Positions 16,909-26,449 are shown, counted from the first letter of the stretch. The stretch: 64,000 bases of DNA from JAGOPY01 sp964619555 (GCA_964619555.1 CAZUDV010000002.1:248001-312000), one strand, 5' to 3'. Made by a program: numbers and translations. Notes: a model not told the origin generated them from the sequence alone.

Positions 16909-16940
16909 TTTGAACTTTGAACTTTGAACTTTGAACTTTG
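16909..16940. repeat. Heptamer tandem repeat TTTGAAC, 4 copies plus TTTG
   Basis: Four exact copies of TTTGAAC from 16909 to 16936, then TTTG. The apparent TTG start of surE (16938-16940) lies in the last partial copy, and an in-frame TGA from the repeat sits just before it. Confidence 0.9.
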
Positions 16941-17720
16941 GATACTCGCCCGGTCATACTGATAACAAACGATGATGGTATTTTAGCCTCCGGCCTGCGG
17001 TTTCTCATTTCGGAAATGAAACAGATCGGAAGCGTAGTGGTCGTCGCTCCTGATCAGCCGATGTCAGGATCCGGACATGCCATTACGGTCAGAAATCCTC
17101 TCCGGCTCCATCTCATAGCAAAAGGAGAAAATTATCAGGAATACAGTTGCAACGGTACGCCGGTTGATTGCGTGAAGCTGGGAGAACAGGTGGTTCTCCG
17201 GAAAAAGCCCGATTTGCTGGTTTCGGGAATTAATCATGGTTCGAATGCTTCCATCAACATCATCTATTCCGGAACCATGGCTGCTGTCCTGGAAAGTGCC
17301 ATCGGGGGCGTCCCCTCCATCGGGTTTTCCCTGCTGGATTACAGTCATAATGCCGACTTCAGTTCATGTGGTCCATTTGTCAGGACTGTGGCAGAGAAAG
17401 TTCTGGCCAACGGGCTCCCGGACGGTGTGTGCCTGAATGTCAACATCCCGGCGGTCAATGGCGAAGAGATCCGGGGCATCAGGGTCTGCCGGCAGGGAAG
17501 AGCCCGTTGGGTAGAGGAATTTGACAGTCGCACCGACCCACACAACCGCGAGTATCATTGGCTTACAGGTTATTTTGAAAACCTGGAGGAAAATGAAGAT
17601 ACGGATCAGTGGGCTCTGATGAATAACTATGTCTCTGTTGTACCGGTCCATTTCGACCTTACAGCTCACTATGCACTGTCAACACTACAACAATGGAACA
17701 TGGATGCTGAAAAAAGATAA
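16938..17720 (+). CDS. surE: 5'-nucleotidase SurE
   Basis: 260 residues. The N-terminal metal site is VILITNDDG, followed by VVAPDQPMSGSGHAIT, the YSGTMAAVLES segment and LNVNIPA, all SurE landmarks. SurE removes phosphate from nucleoside monophosphates and is associated with stationary-phase survival. The only start that fits is TTG at 16938, because an in-frame TGA stands at 16932-16934 and no ATG or GTG lies between it and the catalytic motif. This TTG is inside a TTTGAAC heptamer array, which also replaces any ribosome-binding site. The downstream small membrane gene overlaps the last 17 bases. Confidence 0.9.
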   Translation: MDTRPVILITNDDGILASGLRFLISEMKQIGSVVVVAPDQPMSGSGHAITVRNPLRLHLIAKGENYQEYSCNGTPVDCVKLGEQVVLRKKPDLLVSGINHGSNASINIIYSGTMAAVLESAIGGVPSIGFSLLDYSHNADFSSCGPFVRTVAEKVLANGLPDGVCLNVNIPAVNGEEIRGIRVCRQGRARWVEEFDSRTDPHNREYHWLTGYFENLEENEDTDQWALMNNYVSVVPVHFDLTAHYALSTLQQWNMDAEKR

Positions 17721-17985
17721 CATAATACTGGGTGCCCTGATCGGATTGGTTTTGCCGGCCATCATGTATGGGATCCTCACTCTTCTGGCCGGTGTGACCG
17801 GTACTGGAACGGTCTGGACCAAACCTCTGGAAGCCGATAATATGATTATACTTTCCTTAGCCGTGAATATCATCCCAATCCGGATCTATTTTGTAAACTG
17901 GAAAATGGATAAAACAGGACGGGGCGTACTATTCATCACTTTCATATTAGTAGTCCTTTTCTTCATCTTCATAAGATATTTTTAA
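17704..17985 (+). CDS. Small membrane protein of unknown function between surE and lpxB
   Basis: 93 residues from the ATG at 17704, overlapping the end of surE. Three hydrophobic stretches, about residues 9-29, 43-60 and 73-92, predict three membrane helices with a short polar loop after the first. No motif was recognised. The stop is 1 base before lpxB, so it is co-transcribed with both neighbours. A longer upstream reading in this frame is covered by surE and lacks a membrane-protein start. Function unknown; the setting points to the envelope. Confidence 0.7.
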   Translation: MLKKDNIILGALIGLVLPAIMYGILTLLAGVTGTGTVWTKPLEADNMIILSLAVNIIPIRIYFVNWKMDKTGRGVLFITFILVVLFFIFIRYF

Positions 17986-17986
17986 G

Positions 17987-19099
17987 ATGAAGTATTATAT
18001 CATAGCCGGTGAAGCTTCGGGCGACCTGCATGCATCAAACCTGATGAAAGCAATATCACAGCTCGACAAGCAGGCAGTCTTCCGGTGCTGGGGAGGCGAC
18101 CTGATGAAAAGCTCCGGCGGAACAATCGTCAAGCATTACAGGGAACTTGCATTCATGGGATTTGCCCAGGTTGTCACCAATATCCGGACTATCATTCGCA
18201 ATTTGAACTTTTGTAAAAAGGATATCCTGAGTTTCCAACCTGATGCCCTGATCCTGGTGGACTATCCTGGCTTTAACCTGCGGATCTCAGATTTTGCGCA
18301 CCGGGCAGGCTTCAAAGTAATCTATTATATCTCTCCCCAGGTATGGGCCTGGAAACAGTCCCGGGTTCATAAAATTAAAAGGTCGGTAGATAAAATGCTC
18401 GTCATTCTTCCTTTTGAACAGGAATTCTATAAAAAATATAATTATGATGTGGAATTTGTGGGCCATCCCCTGCTTGACGTGATACGGAGCTCCGGTCATG
18501 CGTCCGTCCGCCAGGATTTTATCGCCGGAAATCTGCTAAGCGGAAAACCTATTATCGCTTTGTTACCCGGTTCAAGAAAACAGGAATTGCACCATATGTT
18601 GCCGTTCATGGCACGATTATCAGGCCGGTTCCCCGATTATGAATTCGTGATTGCAGGAGCACCGTCCATAGATCCCGAATATTATCAAAAACTGGTCGGA
18701 ACGGAAGGGCTGAAAGTGCTGTTCAACCAGACTTATGAATTATTAAGACATTCTCAAGCCGCCTTGGTCACTTCAGGCACGGCAACCCTGGAAACGGCTT
18801 TGCACCATGTCCCCCAGGTTGTTTGTTACAGGGGCAGTTTGCTGGAATACATCATTGTCCGTCCGCTTGTCAAGATCAAATTCATTTCGCTTGTCAATCT
18901 GATTGTCGGCAGGCAGATCGTCAAGGAGCTGATCCAATATGACCTGAATGAGGATAACCTTTACCATGAACTGGAGATGATCCTGAATGAAACCTGGAGA
19001 AAAGTGATTTTCAGGGGTTACGAGGAACTTCACGGAAAGCTCGGTGGCGAGGGCGCTTCCGTGAGAGCTGCAGAAAGTATCTTTCATTTCATCAACTGA
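17987..19099 (+). CDS. lpxB: Lipid-A-disaccharide synthase
   Basis: 370 residues, the normal LpxB length. Clear signatures are YYIIAGEASGDLHASNLM at the N-terminus, ELAFMGFAQV, LILVDYPGFNLR, YYISPQVWAWKQSRV, FVGHPLLDVI, ALLPGSRKQEL and SGTATLETAL. The enzyme joins UDP-diacylglucosamine and lipid X to form the lipid A disaccharide at the inner-membrane face. It ends the plus-strand run from DUF2520 to lpxB and meets the TonB receptor gene tail to tail with 30 bases between stops. Confidence 0.95.
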   Translation: MKYYIIAGEASGDLHASNLMKAISQLDKQAVFRCWGGDLMKSSGGTIVKHYRELAFMGFAQVVTNIRTIIRNLNFCKKDILSFQPDALILVDYPGFNLRISDFAHRAGFKVIYYISPQVWAWKQSRVHKIKRSVDKMLVILPFEQEFYKKYNYDVEFVGHPLLDVIRSSGHASVRQDFIAGNLLSGKPIIALLPGSRKQELHHMLPFMARLSGRFPDYEFVIAGAPSIDPEYYQKLVGTEGLKVLFNQTYELLRHSQAALVTSGTATLETALHHVPQVVCYRGSLLEYIIVRPLVKIKFISLVNLIVGRQIVKELIQYDLNEDNLYHELEMILNETWRKVIFRGYEELHGKLGGEGASVRAAESIFHFIN

Positions 19100-19129
19100 C
19101 TTCCTGAAAAGAGTGACCGGAACAAGCCC

Positions 19130-21310
19130 TCAAAATTTGAATCCTCCTTCCAGTGTAATGAACCTTCCCGGACAAACAGCCCCTTTGCTGTCGTAATAAT
19201 CGGTGTCCAGGAGATTTTGGATATTCAATACGAGAAACCAGTGCCGGAAGTCCTTCCAGATTCTCATATCAAGGGTCGTATAAGCCGGGTACTGGTCATC
19301 CTGAACTATCTCATCCCATTGGTTCAGGTCATTCACCCACCTGGAACCTGTACATTTCACAGCCAGTGAAGCATTGACAAACCGGTTTGTCCAGGTTCCA
19401 GTCAGTGAAGCCATATGTGCCGGCACATCGATCAGGTAGTTACCTGTAAGGTCAAAAGAACCTGAAGTGTCCTCCGGTTCATATTCTGAGATTTGCGAAT
19501 GCGCATATGCATAATTGGCCGTGACCCTGATGCCCGGGACAACATCATAGATCACTTCGGTTTCAGCACCAAATATTTCAACCCCGGTAATATTTTCCGG
19601 CATAAAAACCGGCCTTTCGCCAAAACCCATATCAATAGAATCACCGGAATTGACGTAATATATAAAATCTTTTCCAAGGCTGTAATAGAGTGACAGAGAT
19701 GCTCCCAGCTTCCCTGCAAATCGCCAATCGATCCCGGTTTCGATATTATCGAGGTATTCCGGGCCCAATTCGGTATTTGCGATTTTAAAACCGCCTTTCA
19801 TCCTGCCTGAGCGGCATAGGTCATCCAGTACAGAGGGCCTGAAACCCCTGGCATAACTTAGATATACCCGTTCATATTCTCCGAACTTATACTGAACAGA
19901 GAGTTTTGGACTGATGGCATTCCATTGGTCTTCACTCAGTCCATCTTCCTGGTAAATTGTCATGAATGATGTTTCAGCTGAAGGATTTTCGATCAGGAAA
20001 GCCCCGTCAAAATAATGTGCATAATCAAACCTCAATCCGGCTATTACATGTATCCTTTCATGAAAGAATTTCATTTCATCCTGTGCAAAGATACCCAGGG
20101 TATTCATCTTTCCACGGTTACAAACAATATCGGTGGATGTATAATACACATCGCTGGCATCAACACTTCCCTGTTTAATATCCATGCCGGCCGTGAGCCG
20201 GTGGTGTTCGCGAAGGTCAAGTGTATAGGAAAACAATCCTCCAAAATCCACCCGTTCGCTGAGCACATGATACCAGGTATAATCATCCTTAAGATATTCA
20301 TTTACTTTTTTATAATCTTCACTCAGGTAAAAAAGACTTGCATTCCATGATGAATTCTTTTTCTCACCGTGATATCGTCCCCGGAAATGGTAAGTATCGT
20401 GGTCAGTGATGTTTCCTTCAGGCTGGAACACTTTTTCCCCGGTACCCTGGCGGTCATTAAAATAGATGCCATCCAGCTCTATGTAACTGTCATTGCCCAG
20501 GTCGTACCCGATCTTTGCCCCGGCCACCCATTCCTTCATATTCGATTTGATGATATAAGGATTGGCTTTCCGATCAGCTTCTGATTGAGTTATGTATCCG
20601 TCACTTTGCAGGTAATAGCTGTTCAGCGACCAGTAGAATCCCCGGTCAAGGCTGTCGGCCAGTTTTCCTGATACAGAAAGGTCCCCGCCGAATGTATTGT
20701 AAGTGCCATATTTCAGGCCCACTTTTCCGGAAAGCGGTAAAACCGGCTTTTTGGTTATGACATTGACCATCCCGCCCATTGCGTTCCCGCCATAGAGAGC
20801 GGACCCGGGTCCTTTAACGACTTCGATCCGGGAAATATCTCCGGTGTTGATGAGGTTCCAGTTGACCGATCCGCCATCCGCCTTGTTAACGGGAATCCCG
20901 TCGAGCAAAACCAGCACCCTCCCCTGCTCTTTGCCATCCAGGCCGCGCATGGTGACGGTGGATTTGGAAGAAAAGATGCCGAACGGCCTGCTCACATTCA
21001 CTCCGGGCAAATATTGCAGGTATTCATCCGTATATTGAGCCGGCAGGGCCTTTACCTGAAAAGATGTCAGAACATTGATGCGGGTGGGGACTTCCAACAA
21101 AATATTTTCTGTTTTAGTTGCGGAAATGATGATCTCATCGAGGTAAATCACGCTTGAATCCTGATTAACACCTTCGTTCTCTGCCACTATAGCCGAAGGA
21201 ACCGACTGGGAAAGAGCATGGAATGTAACAGATGACAGGATTAAAATCAGCCAGAATACGCATCGGCACAGATGAAAACCAGAACGACAGGCAGCGCTAT
21301 ATGAAATCAT
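19130..21310 (-). CDS. TonB-dependent outer-membrane receptor, haem/siderophore type
   Basis: 726 residues with an N-terminal signal (hydrophobic about 15-33, cleavage near ALSQS), then EIIISATKTE as TonB-box region, a plug domain (about 60-175, with VTMRGLDGKEQGRVLVLLDG and VVKGPGSALYGGNAMGGMVN) and a 22-strand barrel ending GGFKF. In the barrel YARGFRPSVLDDLC and NTELGPEYLDN resemble degenerate FRAP and NPNL motifs of haem receptors. There is no N-terminal carboxypeptidase-like domain. The start overlaps the stop of the HmuY-like lipoprotein gene by one base, so it is the last gene of a three-gene uptake operon. Haem is the likeliest ligand, with low to moderate certainty. Confidence 0.85.
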   Translation of the reverse strand: MISYSAACRSGFHLCRCVFWLILILSSVTFHALSQSVPSAIVAENEGVNQDSSVIYLDEIIISATKTENILLEVPTRINVLTSFQVKALPAQYTDEYLQYLPGVNVSRPFGIFSSKSTVTMRGLDGKEQGRVLVLLDGIPVNKADGGSVNWNLINTGDISRIEVVKGPGSALYGGNAMGGMVNVITKKPVLPLSGKVGLKYGTYNTFGGDLSVSGKLADSLDRGFYWSLNSYYLQSDGYITQSEADRKANPYIIKSNMKEWVAGAKIGYDLGNDSYIELDGIYFNDRQGTGEKVFQPEGNITDHDTYHFRGRYHGEKKNSSWNASLFYLSEDYKKVNEYLKDDYTWYHVLSERVDFGGLFSYTLDLREHHRLTAGMDIKQGSVDASDVYYTSTDIVCNRGKMNTLGIFAQDEMKFFHERIHVIAGLRFDYAHYFDGAFLIENPSAETSFMTIYQEDGLSEDQWNAISPKLSVQYKFGEYERVYLSYARGFRPSVLDDLCRSGRMKGGFKIANTELGPEYLDNIETGIDWRFAGKLGASLSLYYSLGKDFIYYVNSGDSIDMGFGERPVFMPENITGVEIFGAETEVIYDVVPGIRVTANYAYAHSQISEYEPEDTSGSFDLTGNYLIDVPAHMASLTGTWTNRFVNASLAVKCTGSRWVNDLNQWDEIVQDDQYPAYTTLDMRIWKDFRHWFLVLNIQNLLDTDYYDSKGAVCPGRFITLEGGFKF

Positions 21311-22221
21311 TACTTCTGAATTTTAATAGCTATTTCCATGGATCCGGAAGCTGTTTCATCTGCCCTGATCACTTTGATCAATCCGTATTTTCCGCCGGCT
21401 GTTTTGAATGGTATGATCTTTCCGGTGTAGCAAAATTTACACTGGCCACTGACATTTTCGGGCTTATAGCCATTGACCAGCAAACTGTCATTGACAGCCG
21501 CGTCAAATTCCTCCCCGCTGATCAGGTCATTATCCGTAGTTTTATAATCATAGAGCGTGGAATTCTTCACCGGCCAGTTCTCGAATTGAGGATAATAGGT
21601 CTGGGCGGAAGGATAGCCCGGACAGGTAAATGTCGGGGAGGATTTGTTAGAAGTCAGGTACCAGAAGGCAGCCAGGTCAATCTCAAATTCATGACCGGCA
21701 ACATTTTCACCGCTATATCCAATTCCTGCATCGAGATCGATAAAATTTGGAAAATCTTCATTGTCCTGGAAACTTAAAAAGATGGATGGGTAGTAATGGA
21801 TCGCTCCATAAGCTGACCCATCCCCTTTAAAAATTGTCAGAACCATCAAAGCAGTATCGCGATTGGCATTCATAATAAAGAAACTCCAGGTTTCGACAGG
21901 CGCATCGCTTTTAGTAAAGGAAAGGACCGTGTCCAGTCCGCCAGTTTCCACATAAATTCCCCTGTCTATTTCCGTCACTATTTTTTCCGTCGTGATCCGT
22001 TCCACCCTCAGATTTGTGATGGCCGATCCGCCACCGACTGCTGAAAATCCAAATTTCAGCAGTCCTCCAACGGGAATTGAATCACCATTATGCGTGTATT
22101 CCGGCCCTTCTTTGAAAATGATGAAAGGATTGGAATCGGGTGAATCCTCAGGGGAGCATCCGCTGTAAAGCAAGGAACCAAAAATTACCGACCAGATACC
22201 AACTATCTTTCTCATTATCAA
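21310..22221 (-). CDS. HmuY-family haem-binding-like lipoprotein (larger paralogue)
   Basis: 303 residues with a lipoprotein signal (SLLYSGCS, lipidated Cys near 22). The mature part is beta-rich, ends KYGLIKVIRADETASGSMEI, and matches the HmuY fold as I recall it, including the aromatic-rich middle (FWYLTSNKSSPTFTCPGYPS). HmuY of Porphyromonas gingivalis binds haem with two histidines and hands it to the TonB receptor HmuR. Here the ligand residues cannot be named with certainty. The extra cysteines (CPGYPS, QCKFCY) are unusual. It lies directly upstream of the TonB receptor and 17 bases after the smaller paralogue. Confidence 0.65.
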   Translation of the reverse strand: MIMRKIVGIWSVIFGSLLYSGCSPEDSPDSNPFIIFKEGPEYTHNGDSIPVGGLLKFGFSAVGGGSAITNLRVERITTEKIVTEIDRGIYVETGGLDTVLSFTKSDAPVETWSFFIMNANRDTALMVLTIFKGDGSAYGAIHYYPSIFLSFQDNEDFPNFIDLDAGIGYSGENVAGHEFEIDLAAFWYLTSNKSSPTFTCPGYPSAQTYYPQFENWPVKNSTLYDYKTTDNDLISGEEFDAAVNDSLLVNGYKPENVSGQCKFCYTGKIIPFKTAGGKYGLIKVIRADETASGSMEIAIKIQK

Positions 22222-22238
22222 GCAGTCCTTCAGGAAAA

Positions 22239-22799
22239 TTATTTCTTCATTTTCAGTTCAAATGATACCGAACCAGTTGCATCCTGAGTGACGGATGTAA
22301 CCAGCAGGAGCCCGTACAGACCGGATTCGGTTTTAATGGAATACACATCATCGACCTGTAAATCTTTGGCCTTTTTCCGGGCATCAGCTTCCACGAATGA
22401 AGAGACGATCAGATCATCGGTATTCTCGAGGGCATCGAATTGCTGCGGCGTAAGCGTGGTTTTATAAAAGAAGGTCGTGTTGGTAACCGTCCAGTTTTCC
22501 ACGGAACTGGAACCGGTAAAAATTCCGGTTATACCGGTTCCGGGAGAAGCAAGGGCAATATTGTTCCCGCCTTCTGCTTCATAAAAGCAGAAAATGTCGA
22601 TAGCTGACTGTTTCTGAAAACCCTCATCCATCGTGTAGACCTTGTTATCCCCAATTGAATAAAATCCTCCAACGGCGTTATTATCCTGCGCACCAAGGGA
22701 TACCGTGACGAACTGGGGATCATCCTCCTCTTTGTCACATGCCACAAACAGACTTCCTGATATACCAAGAACCATAAATAAAAAGAACAGCTTTTTCAT
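22239..22799 (-). CDS. HmuY-related lipoprotein (smaller paralogue)
   Basis: 186 residues; lipoprotein signal with GSLFVACDKEEDD (Cys about 21, followed by acidic residues). The C-terminal end SGLYGLLLVTSVTQDATGSV parallels KYGLIKVIRADETASGSMEI of the next gene, suggesting the two lipoproteins share a domain and arose by duplication. Being first in the operon, it may be the main ligand collector. A TATTTTTG box at 22847-22854 (minus) is a likely -7 promoter element for the three genes. No iron-regulator site was recognised. Confidence 0.65.
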   Translation of the reverse strand: MKKLFFLFMVLGISGSLFVACDKEEDDPQFVTVSLGAQDNNAVGGFYSIGDNKVYTMDEGFQKQSAIDIFCFYEAEGGNNIALASPGTGITGIFTGSSSVENWTVTNTTFFYKTTLTPQQFDALENTDDLIVSSFVEADARKKAKDLQVDDVYSIKTESGLYGLLLVTSVTQDATGSVSFELKMKK

Positions 22800-22933
22800 A
22801 ATGTTTGATTTATTTAATCGATATGCATTAATTTACATAACGCCTGCAAAAATATAACTCTTTGCTTACGTCAGGCAGGAAAGATCTAATTTGTAATATG
22901 TCTAAAAAAGGAAGAATCCGAAGGCTGAACGAT

Positions 22934-24457
22934 TCATTCTTTGACAAACTCATACGTAGTGTATTCAAGGAAGTCAGCCACACTGAGAATGAATGACTTA
23001 ACCTTCCCGCCTTCAATAGTAAAAGGAAAAACTTTAATCCCCCAAAGAGGGCGGCTGTATGTGCACAGGAAACGGTCACCTGACAGATGCTCCAGTCTGG
23101 CTGTCAGATCGGAATGGTGTTCAAGTGAAAGATAAAGGGCATTTTTATGGGCTTTGAGAGTAGCTGTACCATAAACATCGTTGCGGTAGGTCCCTTCAAA
23201 TTTTTTAAGATTCAGACTGGATGGCAGCAACATCTGTACGGTATCTCTCCAGGCGCTTTCCAGGGCCCATTGTCCCTCAAACGCCTGTTTATAGCGTTTC
23301 AGGTAGAATTGGCTGTAATTCCTGTAAGGCAGATCCAGGTATGCATCAATGATCTCCCATTTGAGCGCCTGGTAAAACCCGTTCATATCCGTATTGGTAA
23401 GAACCACAACGCCAAGGTTCTCTTCAGGTATCAACGCCACGGAAGTGACAAAACCGTCCACGCCACCGGTGTGTGAAACGATCTCCCTGCCTTCATAATC
23501 CATAATGTCCCATCCGAGACCATAGAGCGAATAATGGGCACGGTTGAACGGATGACGTGTCGGACGGACGATAAACTGGGCTGTCTGCGCCTTCCTGATG
23601 GCCTTATAGGGTATTACCTCCCGCCCCTTGTAATTTCCGCTGTCCAGCAAAGCCATCACCCAATGGCTCATGTCGTTGACAGAGGAAGAAATACTGGCAG
23701 CCGGGGCAATATTATCGATCTGGCAATGAGGGACCACAATGAGCTTACCGTCAACTAATGTATGGGCTGAGGAGAGATTGGCGGCATTTTTGGTTTCTGA
23801 AGTGAGGACAAGGGTCCTGTTCATTTCCAGCGGCCCGGTAATACGAGTCCTTATAAACTCGTCCCAGGGCATTCCGCTGATCTTCTCTATGCATTTTCCT
23901 GCCACCAGGAATCCGGCATTGCAATAACCGTATTTCGTTCTGAAATCGTAGGATGGCGTCAGTTTTCCAAATTTTTCCATCACTTCCCCGCTGGTCAGAT
24001 CCGATTCCCAGTACATAAAATCCCCCTGGAACGTAGCCATGCCCATACGATGCGACATAATATCCGTCAGAGTTGCATGTTCAGCTGCCCATGGATCTTT
24101 CATGGTGAATTCGGGCAAATATTTGGTGACCTTATCATCCATAGAGCACTTTCCTTCGGCCTCCAGCATAGCCATGGCCGTGCCAGTAAATGCTTTCGTG
24201 TTGGATGCAATCATAAAAAGGGTATTTGCATCGACCTTTTCCGGCTTTCCGTCTTCCAGGTATCCAAAACCTTCCGAGACGACCACCTGGCCGTCCTTGA
24301 CCACCAATACAGCAATTCCGGGGATCTGCCAGTCTTTCAAAGCTTTTTCTGTGTATATGGCCAGACTATCCGTAATGAAAGCCGGAACCTGCGAGAATCC
24401 CTCCGACCACATGGTCAACCCGATCAGTAAGAAAATGGTATTAATTTTTTTAAGCAT
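22934..24457 (-). CDS. Secreted serine hydrolase, class C beta-lactamase/PBP4*-like
   Basis: 507 residues with a signal peptide (cleavage near GFS-QVP). The beta-lactamase fold carries SxxK in MIASNTKAFTG (catalytic Ser and Lys), the YxN equivalent in YGYCNAGFLV, and HTGG in SHTGGVDGF replacing KTG. A DUF3471-like C-terminal domain follows (about residue 410-507, FEGTYRNDVYGTATLKAHKN). These proteins act on D-amino-acid peptides or esters in the periplasm; resistance to beta-lactams is not implied. It is monocistronic, convergent with nothing, and next to the haem-type operon by position only. Confidence 0.8.
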   Translation of the reverse strand: MLKKINTIFLLIGLTMWSEGFSQVPAFITDSLAIYTEKALKDWQIPGIAVLVVKDGQVVVSEGFGYLEDGKPEKVDANTLFMIASNTKAFTGTAMAMLEAEGKCSMDDKVTKYLPEFTMKDPWAAEHATLTDIMSHRMGMATFQGDFMYWESDLTSGEVMEKFGKLTPSYDFRTKYGYCNAGFLVAGKCIEKISGMPWDEFIRTRITGPLEMNRTLVLTSETKNAANLSSAHTLVDGKLIVVPHCQIDNIAPAASISSSVNDMSHWVMALLDSGNYKGREVIPYKAIRKAQTAQFIVRPTRHPFNRAHYSLYGLGWDIMDYEGREIVSHTGGVDGFVTSVALIPEENLGVVVLTNTDMNGFYQALKWEIIDAYLDLPYRNYSQFYLKRYKQAFEGQWALESAWRDTVQMLLPSSLNLKKFEGTYRNDVYGTATLKAHKNALYLSLEHHSDLTARLEHLSGDRFLCTYSRPLWGIKVFPFTIEGGKVKSFILSVADFLEYTTYEFVKE

Positions 24458-24571
24458 GGTAAAAAATTATCGTTCAAAACTATGGAAAATTGAGGTTTTA
24501 ACAAAACTTTAACATGGGGCTATTTAGAACCGATCTAATTTTGATTTGTTATTAACTCAAAATCAATCATT

Positions 24572-26008
24572 ATGAAATTTCAAATATTTATAGTTGTCCA
24601 GTTAATCCTGATTTTGTCATTTGGTAACGCATCAGCCCAGGGAATTGCAATAAATGAAAATGGTGCCGCCGCGCACAGCAGTGCCATGCTGGACATTCAA
24701 AGCACCTCAAAAGGGGTGTTAATTCCAAAGATGACCAGCGTTCAGAGAAGCAATATTGCTTCACCGGCGGTGGGTTTATTAGTGTTTGACACCAATTCAG
24801 AAAGTTTCTGGTTCAACGGAACCAATGGCTGGGTAGAGTTGTCGGATGCCACCAGCAATCCCTGGCAGCCAATTGGGAATAATATTTTTTTCAATACAGG
24901 TAATGTTGGAATCGGGGATGCCAATCCATCTGCAACCCTAACCGTGGGTAATGGGGATAAGTTCCAGGTTGAAGGCACCCGTGGAAACGTCACCTTTTCG
25001 GATGACTCTGCCAGCATTAAATTTCCTGCGGTATCCGGACTTAACCGGCCGATGATCTACTTGTTTGCATCTGGTTCCCTGAATACCGACAGAATGATCT
25101 TAGGGCACTCTCCATCATTTCCCACCTGGGGAATGGAATACGATGACACCTCTGACGTATTTCATTTCCGATCTTCATCCAGCCGGAAATTTACCTTTGA
25201 ACTAGCGACCGGGGACCTGGGCATAGGAATTGAAGATCCAGGGTATCCCATTGACCTGCTGGGCCGGATGAGATTGCAATCAGGCACTTCCTCCAGCACA
25301 AGGCCGGGGATCTGGTTCAGCAGCTATGACAATGAATTCGACCGGGCGCTTTTCGGAATGTCAGAGCCCGATTCCGTTATCGGTATATGGAGCCAGCACC
25401 TGAATCAATGGGCCATTGAATTTGAAATCATGCGTGAGCCACGGATCGGGATCAACATTCCTGCCGGCTCACCACCCAGAGCCGAGGTACATTTATATCA
25501 CAGCAATTTTGGGGGGTCGAACGATGGGGTCAGGATTCAGAATGAAGGTACTAGCGGCCATTACTGGAACCTGTATACATCCAACTCCACCGGACACCTT
25601 GAATTTTACGATAATGGAATTATCAGGGCCCGGATAGCAAATGCTACCGGCGTTTACACCGCCGTGTCCGATGAACGGATGAAGAACAACATACGCGAAA
25701 TGGAACCCGTTTTGCCAAAGGTCCTGTCAATGGGATTGAAAAGATATACCTTCAAGGACGACCCGTCTGGTATTTCATATTATGGAGTCATTGCCCAGGA
25801 ACTGCAACAAGTATTTCCTGAAAATGTCTCCGTATCCTGGGATCCCGGGCAACCAGGCGTGTTAATGGTGGATTATGCGAGCCTCAGTGTGGTTGCGCTT
25901 AAAGCCATCCAGGAGCAACAGGCAGAGTTGGAATCTCTTAAAGCTCAAATAGAATCCCTGAAAGCCCTGGTCGGCGGGCAGGAACCACCGGCCAGTACCC
26001 TGGAGTAA
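24572..26008 (+). CDS. Secreted tail-fibre/S74-chaperone-domain protein
   Basis: 478 residues. A signal peptide (residues 1-22, cleavage near ASA-QG) is followed by a Gly/Asn-rich beta region with AMLDIQSTSKGVLIPKMTS, a sequence common at the start of Bacteroidota structural surface proteins. The C-terminal ~120 residues are an intramolecular chaperone (peptidase S74) domain with VSDERMKNNIREMEPVLPKV and YGVIAQELQQVFPENV, and the end is a coiled coil (EQQAELESLKAQIESLKALV). Phage tail spikes use this domain for trimer assembly and self-cleavage. Here the signal peptide and lack of phage genes suggest a cell-surface role. A TAATTTTG box stands at 24536-24543. Confidence 0.78.
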   Translation: MKFQIFIVVQLILILSFGNASAQGIAINENGAAAHSSAMLDIQSTSKGVLIPKMTSVQRSNIASPAVGLLVFDTNSESFWFNGTNGWVELSDATSNPWQPIGNNIFFNTGNVGIGDANPSATLTVGNGDKFQVEGTRGNVTFSDDSASIKFPAVSGLNRPMIYLFASGSLNTDRMILGHSPSFPTWGMEYDDTSDVFHFRSSSSRKFTFELATGDLGIGIEDPGYPIDLLGRMRLQSGTSSSTRPGIWFSSYDNEFDRALFGMSEPDSVIGIWSQHLNQWAIEFEIMREPRIGINIPAGSPPRAEVHLYHSNFGGSNDGVRIQNEGTSGHYWNLYTSNSTGHLEFYDNGIIRARIANATGVYTAVSDERMKNNIREMEPVLPKVLSMGLKRYTFKDDPSGISYYGVIAQELQQVFPENVSVSWDPGQPGVLMVDYASLSVVALKAIQEQQAELESLKAQIESLKALVGGQEPPASTLE

Positions 26009-26106
26009 TCCCCAAATATGGCACATTACAGCTGTATCACATTATAATTCCACCACATCATCGAATATTGACATCTTGTCGTATTCTTAAAAATTTTTCT
26101 TCTTCC

Positions 26107-26138
26107 TTTTGCGGGATAAAAAAACTTTTCTACCTTTG
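26107..26138 (+). promoter_or_regulatory. Promoter of rpsT
   Basis: TTTTG (26107-26111) is followed after 19 bases by TACCTTTG (26131-26138), an exact Bacteroidota-type promoter, 32 bases upstream of the rpsT start codon. Confidence 0.85.
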
Positions 26139-26170
26139 CAGCCCGATTTTAAACACTAATTTTCAGAAAT

Positions 26171-26425
26171 ATGGCAAATCATAAATCAGCATGGAAAAGG
26201 ATCCGTTCAAATGAAAAGAAAAAGATCCAGAACCGTTATCATGGAAAAACCATGCGCAACGCCATCAAGAAGTTTAAGTCCATCGAAATGAAAACCGATG
26301 CAGTTGCACAGCTTCCGGCCCTGGTTTCAATGATTGACAAGATGGCAAAACGGGCCATTATCCATAAAAATAAAGCATCCAATCTCAAGTCGAAACTTAC
26401 ACGTAAGGTTAATGCCCTGGTGTAA
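26171..26425 (+). CDS. rpsT: 30S ribosomal protein S20
   Basis: 84 residues, highly basic and helical. MANHKSAWKRIRSNEKKKIQ at the start and IDKMAKRAIIHKNKASNLKS near the end are conserved S20 segments. S20 binds 16S rRNA early in 30S assembly. The gene stands alone between a clear promoter and an intrinsic terminator. Confidence 0.97.
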   Translation: MANHKSAWKRIRSNEKKKIQNRYHGKTMRNAIKKFKSIEMKTDAVAQLPALVSMIDKMAKRAIIHKNKASNLKSKLTRKVNALV

Positions 26426-26449
26426 TCCTTTTATAAAGAGTACGAAAAG

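Noticed and set aside
24572..26008. Prophage tail-fibre gene
   Set aside because: A signal peptide is present and no phage structural or lysis genes are nearby, so a surface protein using the S74 chaperone domain is more likely.
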